Positions 33,766-46,918 are shown, numbered from the stretch's first letter. The stretch is 64,000 bases of DNA from Cytidiella melzeri (GCA_022592445.1 JABYQR010000001.1:62001-126000), one strand, 5' to 3'. Numbers and translations: made by a program. Notes: generated by a model from the letters alone, not told the origin.

Positions 33766-36700
33766 TCATTCTTGTCGACTTCGGCGTCCACTCAAGCTGA
33801 ATCGCGAGGGAGAAATTGGCGCAGTGACAGCCGATACCCCAGCCTGTGCTTGGGCATTCAGTGAAGAGGTAGAAATCGAACGCCGAGGACGGGCGGTGGC
33901 TGGCTCTGGATAGAATTCGAGCTTCAGGCGTAGGTGGCCTTGACCTTCATTGAGTTCACACTGGACTTCTGCGGAAGGAACATCGCCCGGCCTGATGTGT
34001 CGCCATATCTGAAGCTCATGAGTCCTTGCAAATGACAAAACGAGGAGGGACCGACTTACATCAACTTCTCCGGAGCCAAGGAATTTATCCTTGCCTAAGG
34101 TCTTGTAATCATACACCCATAGATACAGCTTCTGTTGCGAAGGTCCGGCCATGAAATTAAAGGTCTCATCCCTAAGAACAGTTTAGAATGTAGATGGAAT
34201 CGCCAAAGTAGAGCAGTTACCATTCAGGTGTCTGAGACTTGATGTGCTTTGTCTTCTGCTCTTTATCACCGACCCGGACTGTAACATATGGCTTGACCTC
34301 AGTAGTCGACAGGTCTTTCGCATCCATGATGGTAACACGAAGCACGCCGGGTTCAGAGGCCTGTTGTCCATTGACATTGCCGTCCGCAATCGCGTTGGGC
34401 ATGGCAGCAGCAGCTGGGTCCAAAGGACCTCCCACAGCACCAAGAGCTTGCGAAGCCTGACCAGCAGCAGGAATGTTCTTGTATGATGCTTTGGCATCGT
34501 CTGGCTCGGAGTCAGACCCTGAGACACCCACGCGACGGAAGACGCCGGTGACACCGTGGATGACACCCTTTCCTGCGCCAACTGGCAGGTTTCCAATTTG
34601 TGTCATTGCTCGACCTGCAGTCGAGAACGTTGTAGTGTTTTTGCGACTCTTGACGATGATCTCTGGCTGGAACATCAACCGTAGATGTACACGTCCCTTC
34701 TCGCCGTGCTTCGGATGCATCAGAGGCAGCTCCCTTTCTACCCCGACGAAGGGTTCGATGTCGGCAAGGTGTATTCCTGTTGCACCTAGAGTCTTCGCTT
34801 GTTCGAGCTGGTTCCAATCAAAGACCTCCAGGTTAAAGTCTGCGCCCACACGAGATGGCTACGTCCGGGTCAGCGACATCATTGTCTCCACGGAAAGTAC
34901 ATAACGTACCACTTGAACAGCAAAGCTTTCATGCCAATCGGGATTGAGAGTCTTCTTCTTCGTCTGGGACTTGTATACTTTCTGCCCATTGAGTTGGAAG
35001 ACAACGAAAGGATCGGATTTGCCTTGAAATCGGTTGAATTTGAGGATGTATGCCGCTAACTAAAGCACGCACCTCCTCTATCTGCTGCGTGAATGTCACG
35101 GCATGTCAATAACTCAACTTGAAGAATGCCTTGGTCTGTTATCGTAGTTAGTAGTTGAAAAGTGACAAGCTACTGTGCTACTTACTGTTTATACTCTCGC
35201 GGGGCTCAAGCTTGATGGTCACTGGTACGTAGCGCGCCTCAATCTCGACAGTAGACGTCCTGGCCTCGTCATTGATGTCATTCAACGTAAAACTCGTAGG
35301 CCCATCCTAGAAATAGTTGAATTAAGCGGGACGACTTGACAGCGGAGGAACACACACCAGGGTCTGGTCCAGGAACTGTTTTACATCACCCTTGTATTCA
35401 GCAATGATATCGTCCCTGTCGCCTTCGTCGGCGGCGTTCAGTCGCAACCAAACTCTGCCAAAGTCGAGCTCCTTGATGAAGCCCTCTCCAACGTACTCCC
35501 ACTGCATGTGCGAACTAGTTGCCCGCGGAGTACTCATCACTGGCCAGTACCCGGCGTCGAACAGAATTTCCAAGCGTCCCTTCTTGTGCAGCTGACCCGA
35601 AATGACGTTGAAAATAGCAATTCCAGACTCTGGAAAAAACAAATTAGCAACTTCCATGCATGCCTACATATGGGGACAGATCACTCACGGTGGGAGAGCA
35701 GCTCTTCTTTGCTCAATTCAGGCGCGTCATCTTCAGGCCGCTTCTCATCAGTAGTCCCGCTTGTCTTCCCTGTGCGTGTGGACAACGTTGTAGAATGAGA
35801 TTCGAAGGTGGCGTTGGTATCTGTTGACTTGCTTCTCCCATGCCTACGAGATGCTGGACTCTTGGGAGGCAATGATTCTTCATCACCGAGTGGCGCATAT
35901 GCAGTAACACCGCTGGGAATATTCTGCACTTCATTGTCGGACGATGATTCGCCAGAAACAGCATTATCGCCTGAGTATTCTGAGCCCCCCTCGACCGCGC
36001 GTTCGATATCATTGGGCCCAGACGTAAACTTGACGTTCTTAATATGCATTGCCGGTACAAACTCGGCTTCATAATGCAGAGTGCCCTTCTGGATGCCTTT
36101 TCCGAGGCGCAGAGGATCCTCGCCAATCCTCTTACCAGTGGAAACATAGGACGATCCTTCGTCTGCTTGGGCGAGTTCCGAGACTTTGACCTCCACGTAC
36201 CCCAGAGAACGATCCTGGCGAACTATGAGTCTCAAAGCGAACGAATTTGAACGGCTGCACTCTACCTTGGTCAGATGTTGGTAATCCATGCACTCTAGCA
36301 TCATACTCTAAGATTCGAGACGTCATTGGCAACACACCGAACGGTGGACATATGAGAGTACGAACCTCCTTCAGCGAATGCACTAGAAGCAAGAAGGTCA
36401 GCTATTGACTTGTAAACCATCTAAATTTAGTTTTACCGGGTATATAGATAATCTGGTCCCACTCGGGATTGAGGTCTGCGACGCCATCAACTGTCAGTTC
36501 CTGCATCTAATGAATCAGAGCATGAGGGAACTGACTGTTATTGACCACTTCCGTGCGGCCCTGTGTGACATTGTTAACCTGCACTCGGACATATGGGTCG
36601 CTCTATACAGGGTTCGTGAGAACAGCGCCCATCTAGTGTCTTCGCAGATTGGCGTTACCTTTCCACCCAGGGTCGCCTCCACGTTCCTGATTAATGGGCG

Positions 36701-39237
36701 CGTCAGCTCCAGAGTATAAAGGAGAAGACTCAAATACGTACTTGACATCTACCGCTTTCTTCAACCATAGCCTGACGACGCCAATGGGCGGTACATACTG
36801 GTCTACACCTTGCAGACTTCCCGCCATGTTCAAAGGCTTCCACTCAGCACTTAGTCGCACCTTTCCGGTGCGGCATCCGCTCAAAGGCCACCAATCTCTG
36901 CCTGCCTCCTTCTTCGCGTTAAGAAGATCCTCTAGTCGGACACTAAGGTACCCAAGTACAGGGTCCTTGAGTATTTCACGGTCGTCGATGACATTCACTG
37001 TGATAATGGAAGAAGCTTTGTCCGAGCATAAGAATTCAGTCGAGGACTCCCAGACAGGGTTGTTCGTATGCTTGAATCGTGCTGTCTTGTGAATGTGGTG
37101 CGGGCTTGCGCCAAGGTGGATCTTGCACAGGGGGTTAAGGTCGCCCGATATCGATTTGGTGCTGTCCAACTCTTTCGCCTGATGAATGGTAAGCCGCACA
37201 ATGCCCACATCTGCAGACGCCAACTGAGAAACCCATTGTGTAGACAGAAACAGAAAGCTCACTGGTATCAGGTATAGGCTCGGTGCTCTGCGGGTCTGGC
37301 TTCAAAACGGGGAAGAATTTGACGTCGAACCTTAAGATGCCCTTTTCCTTGCCATCCTTCAGCACAGGAGCCTCGACGCCTTCATGCTGAGAATCTTCTC
37401 GGAGCTTGGCCAGCTCAAAGCTAGCAAAGCCCAACTGCGTATTCTTCCTATGATCGTTGTAGTCCAGGACAGTAAGGTTGAGTGAGTCGGTAAGTGTATT
37501 CACAAGTATAAACTTGGTCTCCATCCATGTTGGATTAGCCCTATAGTAAGTGGTGATTTCAGTCTCTCGAAGTCTTGCAGTAGTCACAATACACATACGT
37601 ATTGTGCTTGTACTTCGTGCGAGCCAGCTCTGCGCGCTGGTTAAGACTGAGGCTGACATATGGATCGGGAGTACCACCGCCAATCTTCACACCCCGTAAT
37701 GATCTCGCACTCTCGACAGTAACTTGAACTACACCAATTGCGGAGTCAAGTGGTTCTCCTGACAGCATTTGCTCGATATTCAGAGTGAAGAAATTTGGGT
37801 CATACATCATCGGGCCGAGGATTGAGTGAACCATGCCGCGGATGAAGGCGGACAGACCAGGTATCTGTCGTTTCATGTTAGCAAGAGGAATGATTGCGCA
37901 GTGGTGTGATACTCACATTACCGATATCGAAGCCGAACGTGTCGCCGCCCAACGGCTTGAGCACGTAATCAAACACAGGTTGTTCCATGAATGAAAGGTC
38001 TACAACTTGTACGTGCGGAAAGTTCGTCATCAGCCGCATGCGAACTCGCAGCAGCCCGCTAAAACTCATGTCCTCTAGAAGAACAGGGAAGCTTCCCGCT
38101 GCGATGCCTTTGCCAACGCGAACCTGCAGAACGATCTTGGGATTAACCTTGGTCGATGCTTCCTTGGTTGTCATGTCGGAAATGTCGTTAGGGGTAAATG
38201 AGAGGCCCCAGTCCATGGTGATGATGTCGTCTGGAGTATCCGGGTACGTCTTGACCTTCTCTATCCTTGGCGCTTTCGTACCGAGTGTGAATGTACTCAA
38301 ACGGATGGAATCCAGGAAAGGCGGGCAGTTAGTGCTCAGTATCTGGTCCACGGTGGCGATGACAGTCTGGGACAGTACAGGTTCGTAGATGAGCCAAAAT
38401 CGATCAAGGAAGTGGTTGATCCAATCTGCTGTCTCGTGCAAGCTAAGAAGCCGCGTCTTGGTGAGTTCCCTCTGCATGTCGTCCCGAGCACGGCGTCTGA
38501 AGCGGGTCATGGAGGTCGAATAATAGGTAGTGCAGAACGCCATGAGGACGAACAGCCAACCCCAACCGAAGCCGAACCTCGTCAAGAAATGGGTGACAAA
38601 GATTACCTACTCGCTGTCAGGTAACGCGCAGAATGAAAGGAGTTGACACATACGACAACAATGAGACCCGCATTGTAGTACCACTCGCCGTAGTATTGCT
38701 CCTTCAGGAACATGTCGAGGAAGGCCTTATCTTTGACCTCGCCATCAGTCAAGTTTGGCTCGTCGATACCTCCTACAGCTCGCCAACCGACTTTATACCA
38801 ATCTGGAATAGCAGGCGCAGGGCCTGCCGGCATTGCGCCTGGCACGACTGCACCGTATGACGAAGTCGGCGGCTCTTGAATAGCGTCCAGTTCGTCAACA
38901 TCTTCAACAGTAATTGTAGGGATTACATTCGAATGCCCTGTGTCGACTGCGACCTCTGCGATACATGTCAGCAGCGTCCCTCACATAACCACGTGATGAC
39001 ACGCTACACACCCTTGCCGCCAGCGTTGTCTGTCGAACCGCCATCGTGATTCACGCTCTTCAGCTTGTCTTTGCCTGCCCCTGCTGCATTTCCTTTCGCC
39101 TCTGGCGATGCATCTGGGTTGAATGTGTGTACCGCTACGCGATTCTTAGCTTCGTCGCCCTGGACTATATTGCTCAGTTCTTGAACTGCTGTAAGGGGGT
39201 TAGGTGGGACCAATCTCTCCGGCACCAGGTTCGCCAT
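33766..39237 (-). CDS. Tricalbin / extended-synaptotagmin-like SMP and multi-C2 protein
   Basis: ER-plasma membrane tether that transfers lipids at contact sites. From MANLVPERLVPPNPLTAVQE (ATG at 39237), a disordered N-terminus leads to a membrane hairpin (YYNAGLIVVVVIFVTHFLTR; FGWGWLFVLMAFCTTYYS). An SMP lipid-transfer domain follows (SLHETADWINHFLDRFWLIY to MVHSILGPMMYDP). Then come C2 domains beginning GVVQVTVESARSLRGVKIGG, GIVRLTIHQAKELDSTKSIS and GVVRLWLKKAVDVKNVEATL, a degenerate one near 35350-35660, and a last one LRVTIMDAKDLSTTEVKPYV running into KLYLWVYDYKTLGKDKFLGS. The C-terminal tail is Ser/Arg-rich (SISTSSLNAQAQ). More than ten introns are present. The total of about 1,500 residues and five C2 units fits fungal tricalbins. 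Confidence 0.92.
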
Positions 39238-41139
39238 TGACGACGAAGGTGAAATGAGAAGAGATAGCAGCCAGTAGTCAGAAAAGTGAAAAAGAAGAGG
39301 AAAGTTTGTGTAAGTGCTTCGCGCAAGATATATGCATGCTTTGACACGGCCACCAGAATGACGTTTGGTAATTACTGAAAGAGACCCCAGACACTCATAC
39401 CTGTGCGCTATATTTTTAGCACAAATCCCGCCCCTGGACCGCCCTCAATGATCCGCCCTCTGGCACGCGATGACCAGGCATTGCTCTGAAGCTATTGCTC
39501 TCGGTCGCTGTTTACGAGAACATGTACGACTACTTTCGCACAAGTGAGCGAGGACGAGTTGACCTGGCTTCACTGCTACTGTCATCCGTGCCACAGTTCA
39601 AATACCTGCTCGCCGCAGCCGACTCCGGATTGACTACGGAACGAGCCCGGCATCGACGGATGTCCGAGGTCTCAGCCAGTTCGCGATCACGTGTCAACCT
39701 ACTACGCGTAGCTGGGCGCTCTGCTGCGCGTACCCCTAGAAACTCGTCTCCGTTGTTATTCATACCCATACCTTACCAGCATGTCAACGCACGTCAGCCC
39801 TCGCAATGACTGGTATGATACCTCCTCACACAGTACGCGTGGTGCTGCTGCATTACTGTCGGGACTTTATGAAGCACCACAGGCCCTGGAAACGTCATCG
39901 CAGCTAATCTCGCCGGTATTGCTATAAGCTCATTGCATACACAAGAAGCATATGTGGCTGGCACGAGAAAATCCTGATATTTTTGCTATAAAACGATAGT
40001 ATGCTGCCGAACAGCCTCTAAGCAGCAGACAAGGTGAGCAAGCAGCTCCATGGAAGTGGTTGTCGTACTGAACTGCAGGCGAGTGACGTCGCGAAGTGGC
40101 AGGTACCGCAATGAAAAACGCGTTATGCTCGTCTGTCGCACCGGGGACGTCATACCTGCTGCGCATAGATAAACTCAATCTCTTCATCGGCTCTGATATC
40201 TGCAGCCTCGGCTTTTGTGATCGTCAAAGTCATCCAACAAACATGAAAGGCCGGAAGATCCTTCGCCCATGACGCTGTGACATGTCACTACTACTGGTCA
40301 ACTACTCAAGCTGAAGCCGGGCCTACGCCAATCTCTATGACATTGCCTAGGATACCTGGGCAATGCGCGAAGACAAGGTGACTAATACCTCCTCCCGCGG
40401 TGTTGTGCTCCTGCCAATACCCTTACAACCGAGGCTATGAAACATGAGGTAGCTGTCTGCTCAACTGCGCCATCATGCTCGGTGGTGTGTGTACTTATAC
40501 GTGTTTCCTCGTACTTGCCGCTGACGTTTTCATAGGGCGTGTCCAAGCAAGGCACACTCCATATTCTAGGCGCGAACTCAGTGCTCATATGTTGAGATGT
40601 TCTTGTCCCACGAATGGCAAGCTCAATGAAAACCCCCTCGCGGACTGGGACGTCTCAACAGATGGAGGCTTGCAGGCACGCAGAGATGAAGCTGATCAAT
40701 AGCATACAAAACGGGCGTTTCGCCACACCATCGGTGCGACAGTCAATGTCGCGTGCCACGTGCCGCAGTGACACCGCACAAGACAATGTCCTGATTTGGG
40801 GTTTACTTTGTGTAAGTCACTAGATTTCTTCCCTCCCTGCAAGGAGCTGCTTGTATTGTCTTTCCGCTTCTGCACGTTCACTCACAAACGCACCTCTCAG
40901 AATGGACGGTAGGTTGTCACAAAACGAACAGAGTTCCTGCCAATGTCAGCTTGCGCAAGGGTTCGTAACGACGTCTCAGAACAATCTAGCTCTTGTTCAG
41001 TCGTATATATACGACAGTAGTATCACACAACTGGCTCCAGCTCCCTCTGCTTTATTTGCCAGCTCCAAGCTTACAGAAGAGATCCCACCTCTTCAATAGC
41101 CTTTGCTTCATCACCCAGTTTTCTTACCGACTATCACCA
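39238..41139. other. Gene-poor region of 1.9 kb
   Basis: No gene can be supported here. TATA-like sequences occur at 39410-39416 (tatattt) and 39985-39991 (tataaaa), and a perfect 16-bp palindrome with a TATA core at 41000-41015. A frame of about 95 codons from ATG 39522 (MYDYFRTSERGRVDLASLLL) is the best open frame but shows no family signature or splice support. The left edge must contain the tricalbin promoter. Confidence 0.5.
41000..41015. promoter_or_regulatory. 16-bp perfect palindrome with TATA core
   Basis: GTCGTATATATACGAC reads identically on both strands. It lies about 125 bp before the ATG of the possible small secreted protein, so its TATATATA centre can serve as a TATA box while the flanking GTCG/CGAC arms could bind a dimeric regulator. 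Function is inference. Confidence 0.45.
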
Positions 41140-41575
41140 TGCATCCCACTTTCATTCTGACCCGTGCCTTTGCGATCTCTGCTCTCTTTGTTGGAGGTGA
41201 ATAATCTTCCGCTGAAACTCATCTCTTGGTTGTTGATTGCCATACTCTTTCTCTCAGCAGCACCACTCGCGTACGCAGCGCCCATGGCCGAAGTGAGGGC
41301 ACCTGCAACTGCTGAAGCTGTTGTTGGTCTTTTGGTGAGTGAGAACTATGACGACCTCAAGCTCGTTATTCACACACTCTCTCTCATACACCAGACTCGC
41401 GACATTCCCATCGAAGTCCGGGCACCTATCGATGTGGACATAGTGGAACGTGGTACAGAGATTCCGGTCGGAGCACGCTCTGTGAGTACTGAAGATTTGA
41501 GTCGACGCCACACATACCCATACATATTACAGGCCGAAGCAGATGCGCACAAGTTGGTGGGCCGAGTCTGCCTAG
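41140..41575 (+). CDS. Possible small secreted protein
   Basis: Starting at ATG 41140, MHPTFILTRAFAISALFVGA is a convincing signal peptide. An intron at about 41198-41260 (GTGAAT..TCTCAG) joins it to APLAYAAPMAEVRAPATAEA. Introns near 41335-41394 (GTGAGT..CACCAG) and 41481-41532 (GTGAGT..TTACAG) then give TRDIPIEVRAPIDVDIVERG and a short end at 41575. The pentapeptide EVRAP occurs twice. The mature protein would be about 60 residues without cysteines. I do not recognise it, and the 3' end is uncertain: a fourth intron-like segment (41626-41694, GTAAGC..TTTCAG) suggests that the transcript, and perhaps the frame, continues. Confidence 0.4.
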
Positions 41576-42549
41576 CGGATCGTTGTAGACGAGAACGAGA
41601 TTGAATATCGTTGGCGAGTTACAAGGTAAGCATACAATGCCGGCTTAGTAACGAATTTCTCCCAGTCACTCATTGTGCTTTGCTTTGTTTTCAGCCGATT
41701 TCTGCCGCCTTATTCATTGACTCCCTCTCGCCCGTTCTACACACCCGTCACTCCTTGTTTCGTTTTCCTTGTTTCGTTTTCACTTGGACCTCAACACCCG
41801 CCACTTTATTCGCAGAGAAACCCCCCATCCGTCTTCTCACCCACAAACACATGTTCTTTTATCCATCTTCTAGCCGGCTCCATTATCGCCCCCAACATCT
41901 TAATCTCGGCTTTCTTTCGACGCGACCGGGGGCTGCGCTCCTTCCGTCTTCCGCTCTCTACACCGATGTCCCTCGGAATCGGTATTCCACTCCTTCACAT
42001 ACTACCCCAGTCCGTCCCCCTAGACCTCCTCGTCCAGTCAACTGCTTTTCTTACAGAGTTTTGGACCTTCATGTCGTCTATTTACCTAGTAGTACCCGAT
42101 AGTGTATCTCTGCGTCTCTCTGCTGTTTTGTCAGCGGAATTCTATCCTCATGTATCCATAGCAAGTTCCCGTTCTCAGTCTTGTGTTACTAGTCTCCGGT
42201 GTACTCATACATTTATTTCCTCTAGATCTGCCTATAGAGCATCTTTCCTTGTGGTGCGGTGTGTCTTATGCTGGCGACATCATGGTCACCCTCGGAAGCT
42301 TTTGCATGTTGTACGTCCGTGGCAGTGGTGGCGTTGGTCGTCAGGCTCTTCCTTGTTCAGCCATAGATTCGATTGCATTATGGGGGAAAAAGTAACCACT
42401 TACTGCATCATGAAGGCGACCTTCTTAAACAACTCATGCATGCGGTGGGAGTATTCCACACCAAATTATCAGCATCTTTTACTATGAACGCTGTGGTGAG
42501 CAATATATTCTATATATGTGCTGAGCTACAGCGTCGAAAAACGCGTTTA
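41576..42549. other. Pyrimidine-rich region with a long open frame of doubtful coding value
   Basis: From 41675 to 42487 the + strand is open for 270 codons, but the sequence is strongly C/T-rich, which removes purine-rich stop codons by composition alone. The translation is dominated by Ser, Pro, Leu, Phe, Arg and Cys without domain features. It may be the 3'UTR of the preceding transcript. The first exon-like border is the acceptor at 41694. Confidence 0.4.
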
Positions 42550-44282
42550 TCAGGCAACCACCACGCTCCAAGGATGTTCAATCTTGCCGGTCTGTATACC
42601 CACAAGTTGTTTCCATATGGCACGCGATACCGGGCCCATACCATCAGGACCAGTGGGAATGTGTATGTCGGAGCCAAGGTAACCGATGCGGTCCACCGGA
42701 CTGATAACAGCGGCAGTGCCTACACAAAGAAAACAGTGAGACTCGACTGATGAAAGGAGACGCGAGAGCGTTTACCTGTGCCGAAGAATTCGACGAGATT
42801 GCCCTCCTCGGCAGCCCGCTTCACTTCTTTCATGGTGAAGGGACGCTCATTTACTATTAATTCACCCTCGGGCATGCCTGCTAAAGGGCTCTTGCCGGAA
42901 GCATGGTCCCGAGCAAGAGCAAGCACAGAATCACGAGTAACTCCAGGGAGGATCATGCCATCTAATGGCGGGGTGACGAGTTGAGTGACTGCAGCAAGTA
43001 GAACGGACTATGTCAGAGCAGCTATGTTTTAGCGGAGTAAGGAAGACAGACCTTCGTTAGGCTGTTTGAATACCACAAATGCATTCATGGTCCCAACCTT
43101 CGACTTTCGTGTAAGTTTGAAGAAGCAGTAATTCACGGAGGTGTCACATACCTCAGTGACATAGTGTTCGGGCCCGTGCAGCCACAGATTTTGTACGTAG
43201 CCCTTAAGAGCGGCCTCTTTCTGGATCATAACACCAGGGGCGTAATTTGCACCAAGCTTGAACGCACCAATACCGCCTGGAGCTGCACGAGAGTATTCTG
43301 TGGTTCCGTACAATGCTACGGGCTTGAATCCTTGTGGGTAGTAAGGACCGACCGGGCTACAGATGACGAATAACAGCGCCTCGCTAGGTGGTGCAATTCC
43401 CAACGCAGCCTGAGTACCAACTAGGACCATCAAGTACAGTGCCATTGATAGCCGAAATTATGGGAGACCTACTCATTGTGGGACGAATGTACAAGCTATA
43501 GCCTTCCTTGTCTGGTATCCAGTGCTTGTCTATGCGGATGAGCTGCTTGATTAGCTCGATGACCGCTTCGCCCTCAAAAGTCTACACCAAAGTCAGTCAA
43601 GACTCCCTTACACACGAATGTAAAGACGTACAGGAAGGGCAATCCGCTGAGCACTGGAATTCATTCGTTTCATGTTCATGTCGGGGCGGAAGAGGGTGAT
43701 TTTGCCATTGGCGTCTCTGTACGCCTTCAAGCCCTCAAAAAGACCTTGCGCATAGTGAAAGACGGTCGCGCTGGGGTCAAGGACGAGAGGACCATCTGAG
43801 GGGTACGTGAAGGCTTTCAGCAGACGCTGGAGAGTGCTTCATAAATAGCACGAACAAGGTTTTATTTCGGGTGCGCCCCAACCACCCCCGGCAGACCAAG
43901 GTATTGTTAGCATATGGTCGGTCTGTTCAGTCAGCATGACATCAGCCGCGAGTATTTGGGCGATTGACTCGGTGGGCTGTACGTACAAAGGTATGACCGA
44001 ACACCAGGCTCGACGCTGCTGGTGTGGGCTTCAAAATTTGGCTGCGAGTGACGACGAGTCGCGAAGGCTGGAAAATTGGCTATGAAAACAGAGTATACGC
44101 GCATAGTGGTTGAAAGGCACCTCGATACTGGGTAGAGAGGTAAACTCGCCGGTCATTGGGTCCCGAGTCACCGTCGAGATATACCGCCGCACTGCTGGTC
44201 TGCAAAGAGCAGAAGCGGTACATGTTGTTAGTGGTAGCACCCTGAGGTGTGCGAGAGACCGAAGTGTGGTGAGGGTGGACAT
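42550..44282 (-). CDS. Branched-chain amino-acid aminotransferase, probably mitochondrial
   Basis: PLP-dependent class IV transaminase for the last step of Leu/Ile/Val synthesis or the first step of their breakdown. From the ATG at 44282 the N-terminus [20 protein letters not shown] with RPAVRRYIS is Arg/Ser/Thr-rich and lacks acids, as in mitochondrial presequences. Spliced exons give SLVFGHTF, then [60 protein letters not shown], and [20 protein letters not shown] with the PLP lysine in [34 protein letters not shown] and [15 protein letters not shown] follow. The end [20 protein letters not shown] is the family C-terminus. It is divergent from 6-phosphogluconate dehydrogenase. Confidence 0.94.
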
Positions 44283-44659
44283 TGCAGCACAAAGCTGAGC
44301 TGCTGGCTGGAGTCACAGTTTCGTGAAGCCCTCTGGCGTCTATTTGCGTCCGACATGGCATGATGACCGACTACTGCCTATCGCCGTCCATCACGTCGAG
44401 CACACCCACTGAGCAGCCACCAGGGTGGTATTATCTGCGCATAAATGGCGTCCACACCCGGTGCCATCTAGAGGGACTCGGAGTACGTGAGGATGTGTTT
44501 CCCGCGGTGCCCTACGCGTATACACGGACCGGCGCGGTTGTAATCTAATCGACATCGCCCGTAATGCGTCTCTCTTCCTCCTTCCTCCTATAAGATTACT
44601 CACCCTCTCCAGTTTCCACCACGTCTACCCTCGTCCGTCTCAACTCCATACTCTCATCC
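44283..44659. promoter_or_regulatory. Bidirectional promoter, branched-chain aminotransferase / GND1
   Basis: 377 bp between divergent start codons of two NADPH/amino-acid metabolism genes. The GND1 side has a pyrimidine-rich leader (ctctcttcctccttcctcc near 44570-44587). No TATA box is evident. Confidence 0.5.
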
Positions 44660-46596
44660 ATGGCTCAACCAACGTAAGTCTTGACTCTCCTCGTCAACCT
44701 CCAGCTCACGCCTAATGCTGTATCCAGTGGCGATATCGGCCTCATCGGCCTGGCCGTCATGGTACGCGTAGTCATTCAGCTGCTAGACACGAGCCGTTTT
44801 CTCACACAAATCAGGGTCAAAATCTGATCCTTAACATGAACGACAAAGGCTTCACCGTTGTCGCATACAACCGTACAACGAGCAAAGTTGACCACTTCTT
44901 GGCGAACGAGGCCAAGGGTTAGCGCTTTGTTCACTTGATCCTCACATTGACCAGCTGGCTCATTCTCAGCGTGATAGGTACAAAGGTCCAGGGAGCTCAC
45001 TCCGTTGAAGAGCTCGTCGCCAAGCTCAAGAAGCCGCGCAAGATTGTGTTGCTTGTCAAGGCCGGCTCGGCTGTGGACGCCTTCATCGAGCAGCTCGTTC
45101 CTCATTTGGAGGCCGGAGACATCATTATTGACGGCGGCAACTCTCACTTCCCCGACTCTATTCGTCGCACCAAGGAACTTGAGGCTAAGGGTCTGCTCTT
45201 TGTCGGTTCCGGTGTTTCTGGTGGTGAGGAGGGTGCTCGTTATGGCCCCTCGCTCATGCCAGGTGGTTCTCCTGCTGCGTGGCCCGCCATCAAGGAGATT
45301 TTCCAGAAAACTGCTGCTCAGGTCAATGGCGAACCCTGCTGCGACTGGGTCGGTGAAACCGGAGCCGGACACTACGTGAAGATGGTCCACAACGGTACGC
45401 GGATACTTTTCTCTCACAGTTGTGAGATGATTTGCATGCGGAACACATGCTAATACACAATTGTGTGTCCATTTCCTTAGGTATCGAGTACGGTGACATG
45501 CAGCTCATTGCCGAGGCATACGACCTGCTTAAACACGGTCTTGGTCTTCCTGAGTACGAGATTGCCGACATCTTCATGAAATGGAACAAGGGTGTCCTGG
45601 ACTCGTTCTTGATTGAGATCACCGCCAACATCCTCAAGTTCAGAGACGAGGATGGTGAGCCCATGGTCACCAAAATCCTCGACAAAGCTGGTCAAAAGGG
45701 AACTGGCAAGTGGACAGCCGTTGCTGCCCTTGACGCAGGCATGCCTGGTAGGCGTCTATCTTTGTGTTCTTACTTCAGCAGTAGACGATGACGTCATACA
45801 GTCACGCTCATTGGCGAGGCCGTCTTTGCCCGTTGCTTGTCCGCTATCAAGGAGGAGCGCACACGGGCAAGCAAGGTCATCGCTGGTCCGCAGAAGGAGC
45901 CTTTCAAGGGCGACAAGCAACAGTTCATCGACGATCTCGAGCAGGCCCTCTACGCCTCCAAGATTATCTCTTACACCCAGGGCTTCATGCTCATGCGTGA
46001 GACCGCCAAGGAGGTTCGTCCGAATTTGATATTAGTATCTCACCTTGTACTAACAAGATGTGAAGCTGAGTTGGAACCTCAACTATGCTGGCATCGCTCA
46101 GATGTGGCGAGGAGGATGTATCATCAAGTCCGTCTTCCTCGGCGACATCACACACGCATATCAAACAACCCCCAACCTCGAATCTCTCCTTTTCGACGAT
46201 TTCTTCAATAAGGCTATCCACAAGGCTCAGCCCGGCTGGAGGCGCGTTGTTGCTCAAGCTGTCATCTGGGGTAACGCTGTGCCTGCGTTTAGTACTGCTC
46301 TCTCCTTCTTCGATGGCTACAGGAGCGAAATCGTTCCTGCCAACATTCTGCAGGCTCAGGTACGTAGTGTCTTTTTCACGTGGCGTTGGTCGGAGCTAAT
46401 CAGAGATGCAGCGTGATTACTTTGGTGCGCACACATTCCGGGTACTCCCCGGCAAGGAGAATGCGAAGCTCAAGGCCGGCGAGGATATTCGTAGGTGTCT
46501 GGTGCTAACCTGATTTTCTTGGGCTCACATTGCGCTGCAGACATCAACTGGACCGGTCGTGGCGGTAATGTCTCAGCCAGTACGTATCTCGCGTGA
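44660..46596 (+). CDS. GND1: 6-phosphogluconate dehydrogenase, decarboxylating
   Basis: Third enzyme of the oxidative pentose phosphate pathway, making ribulose 5-phosphate, CO2 and NADPH in the cytosol. Spliced sequence begins [20 protein letters not shown] with the Rossmann GxGxxG-like nucleotide loop (GLIGLAVMG), then [20 protein letters not shown] with the NADP-selecting [20 protein letters not shown] and [18 protein letters not shown] are substrate-binding. The catalytic Lys is in [40 protein letters not shown] follows, and the C-terminal tail [17 protein letters not shown] enters the neighbouring subunit. Seven or more introns are present; the first exon is only 14 nt of coding sequence. 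Confidence 0.96.
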
Positions 46597-46918
46597 GCGC
46601 CGTTCACGAATCACCACTTTCTTGCCTTCCGCGCCTGGTGAGGTTGAAAACTTGAAACCTAATGCGGAAATGCGGCATGGTACCAGTTATTGCTATTTTA
46701 GAAAGGTAATCAAATAGCAAGTGTGATTTTAGTCTGTACATTGCACATAGAATAACAAACAGCTGTAGTTTTTACAACCTCTGGCTCGCCATTCATCCGA
46801 CGACAAATATAGCAAAGTGAGACAAGATGCATCGCCACCACAGGCTTACTGTACGTGTCGGTGGACATAAATCTTACTTGGAGTTGGGCATGTTGACAGA
46901 GTTCACATGCATTGTGTA
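46597..46918. other. Convergent intergenic region, no gene seen
   Basis: 322 bp between the GND1 and ASNSD1-like stop codons, AT-richer than its surroundings and presumably the two 3'UTRs. Confidence 0.6.

Noticed and set aside
39522..39809. Open frame MYDYFRTSERGRVDLA in the 1.9-kb gap
   Set aside because: About 95 codons, no motif, no introns or homology recognised; expected by chance in a region of this length.
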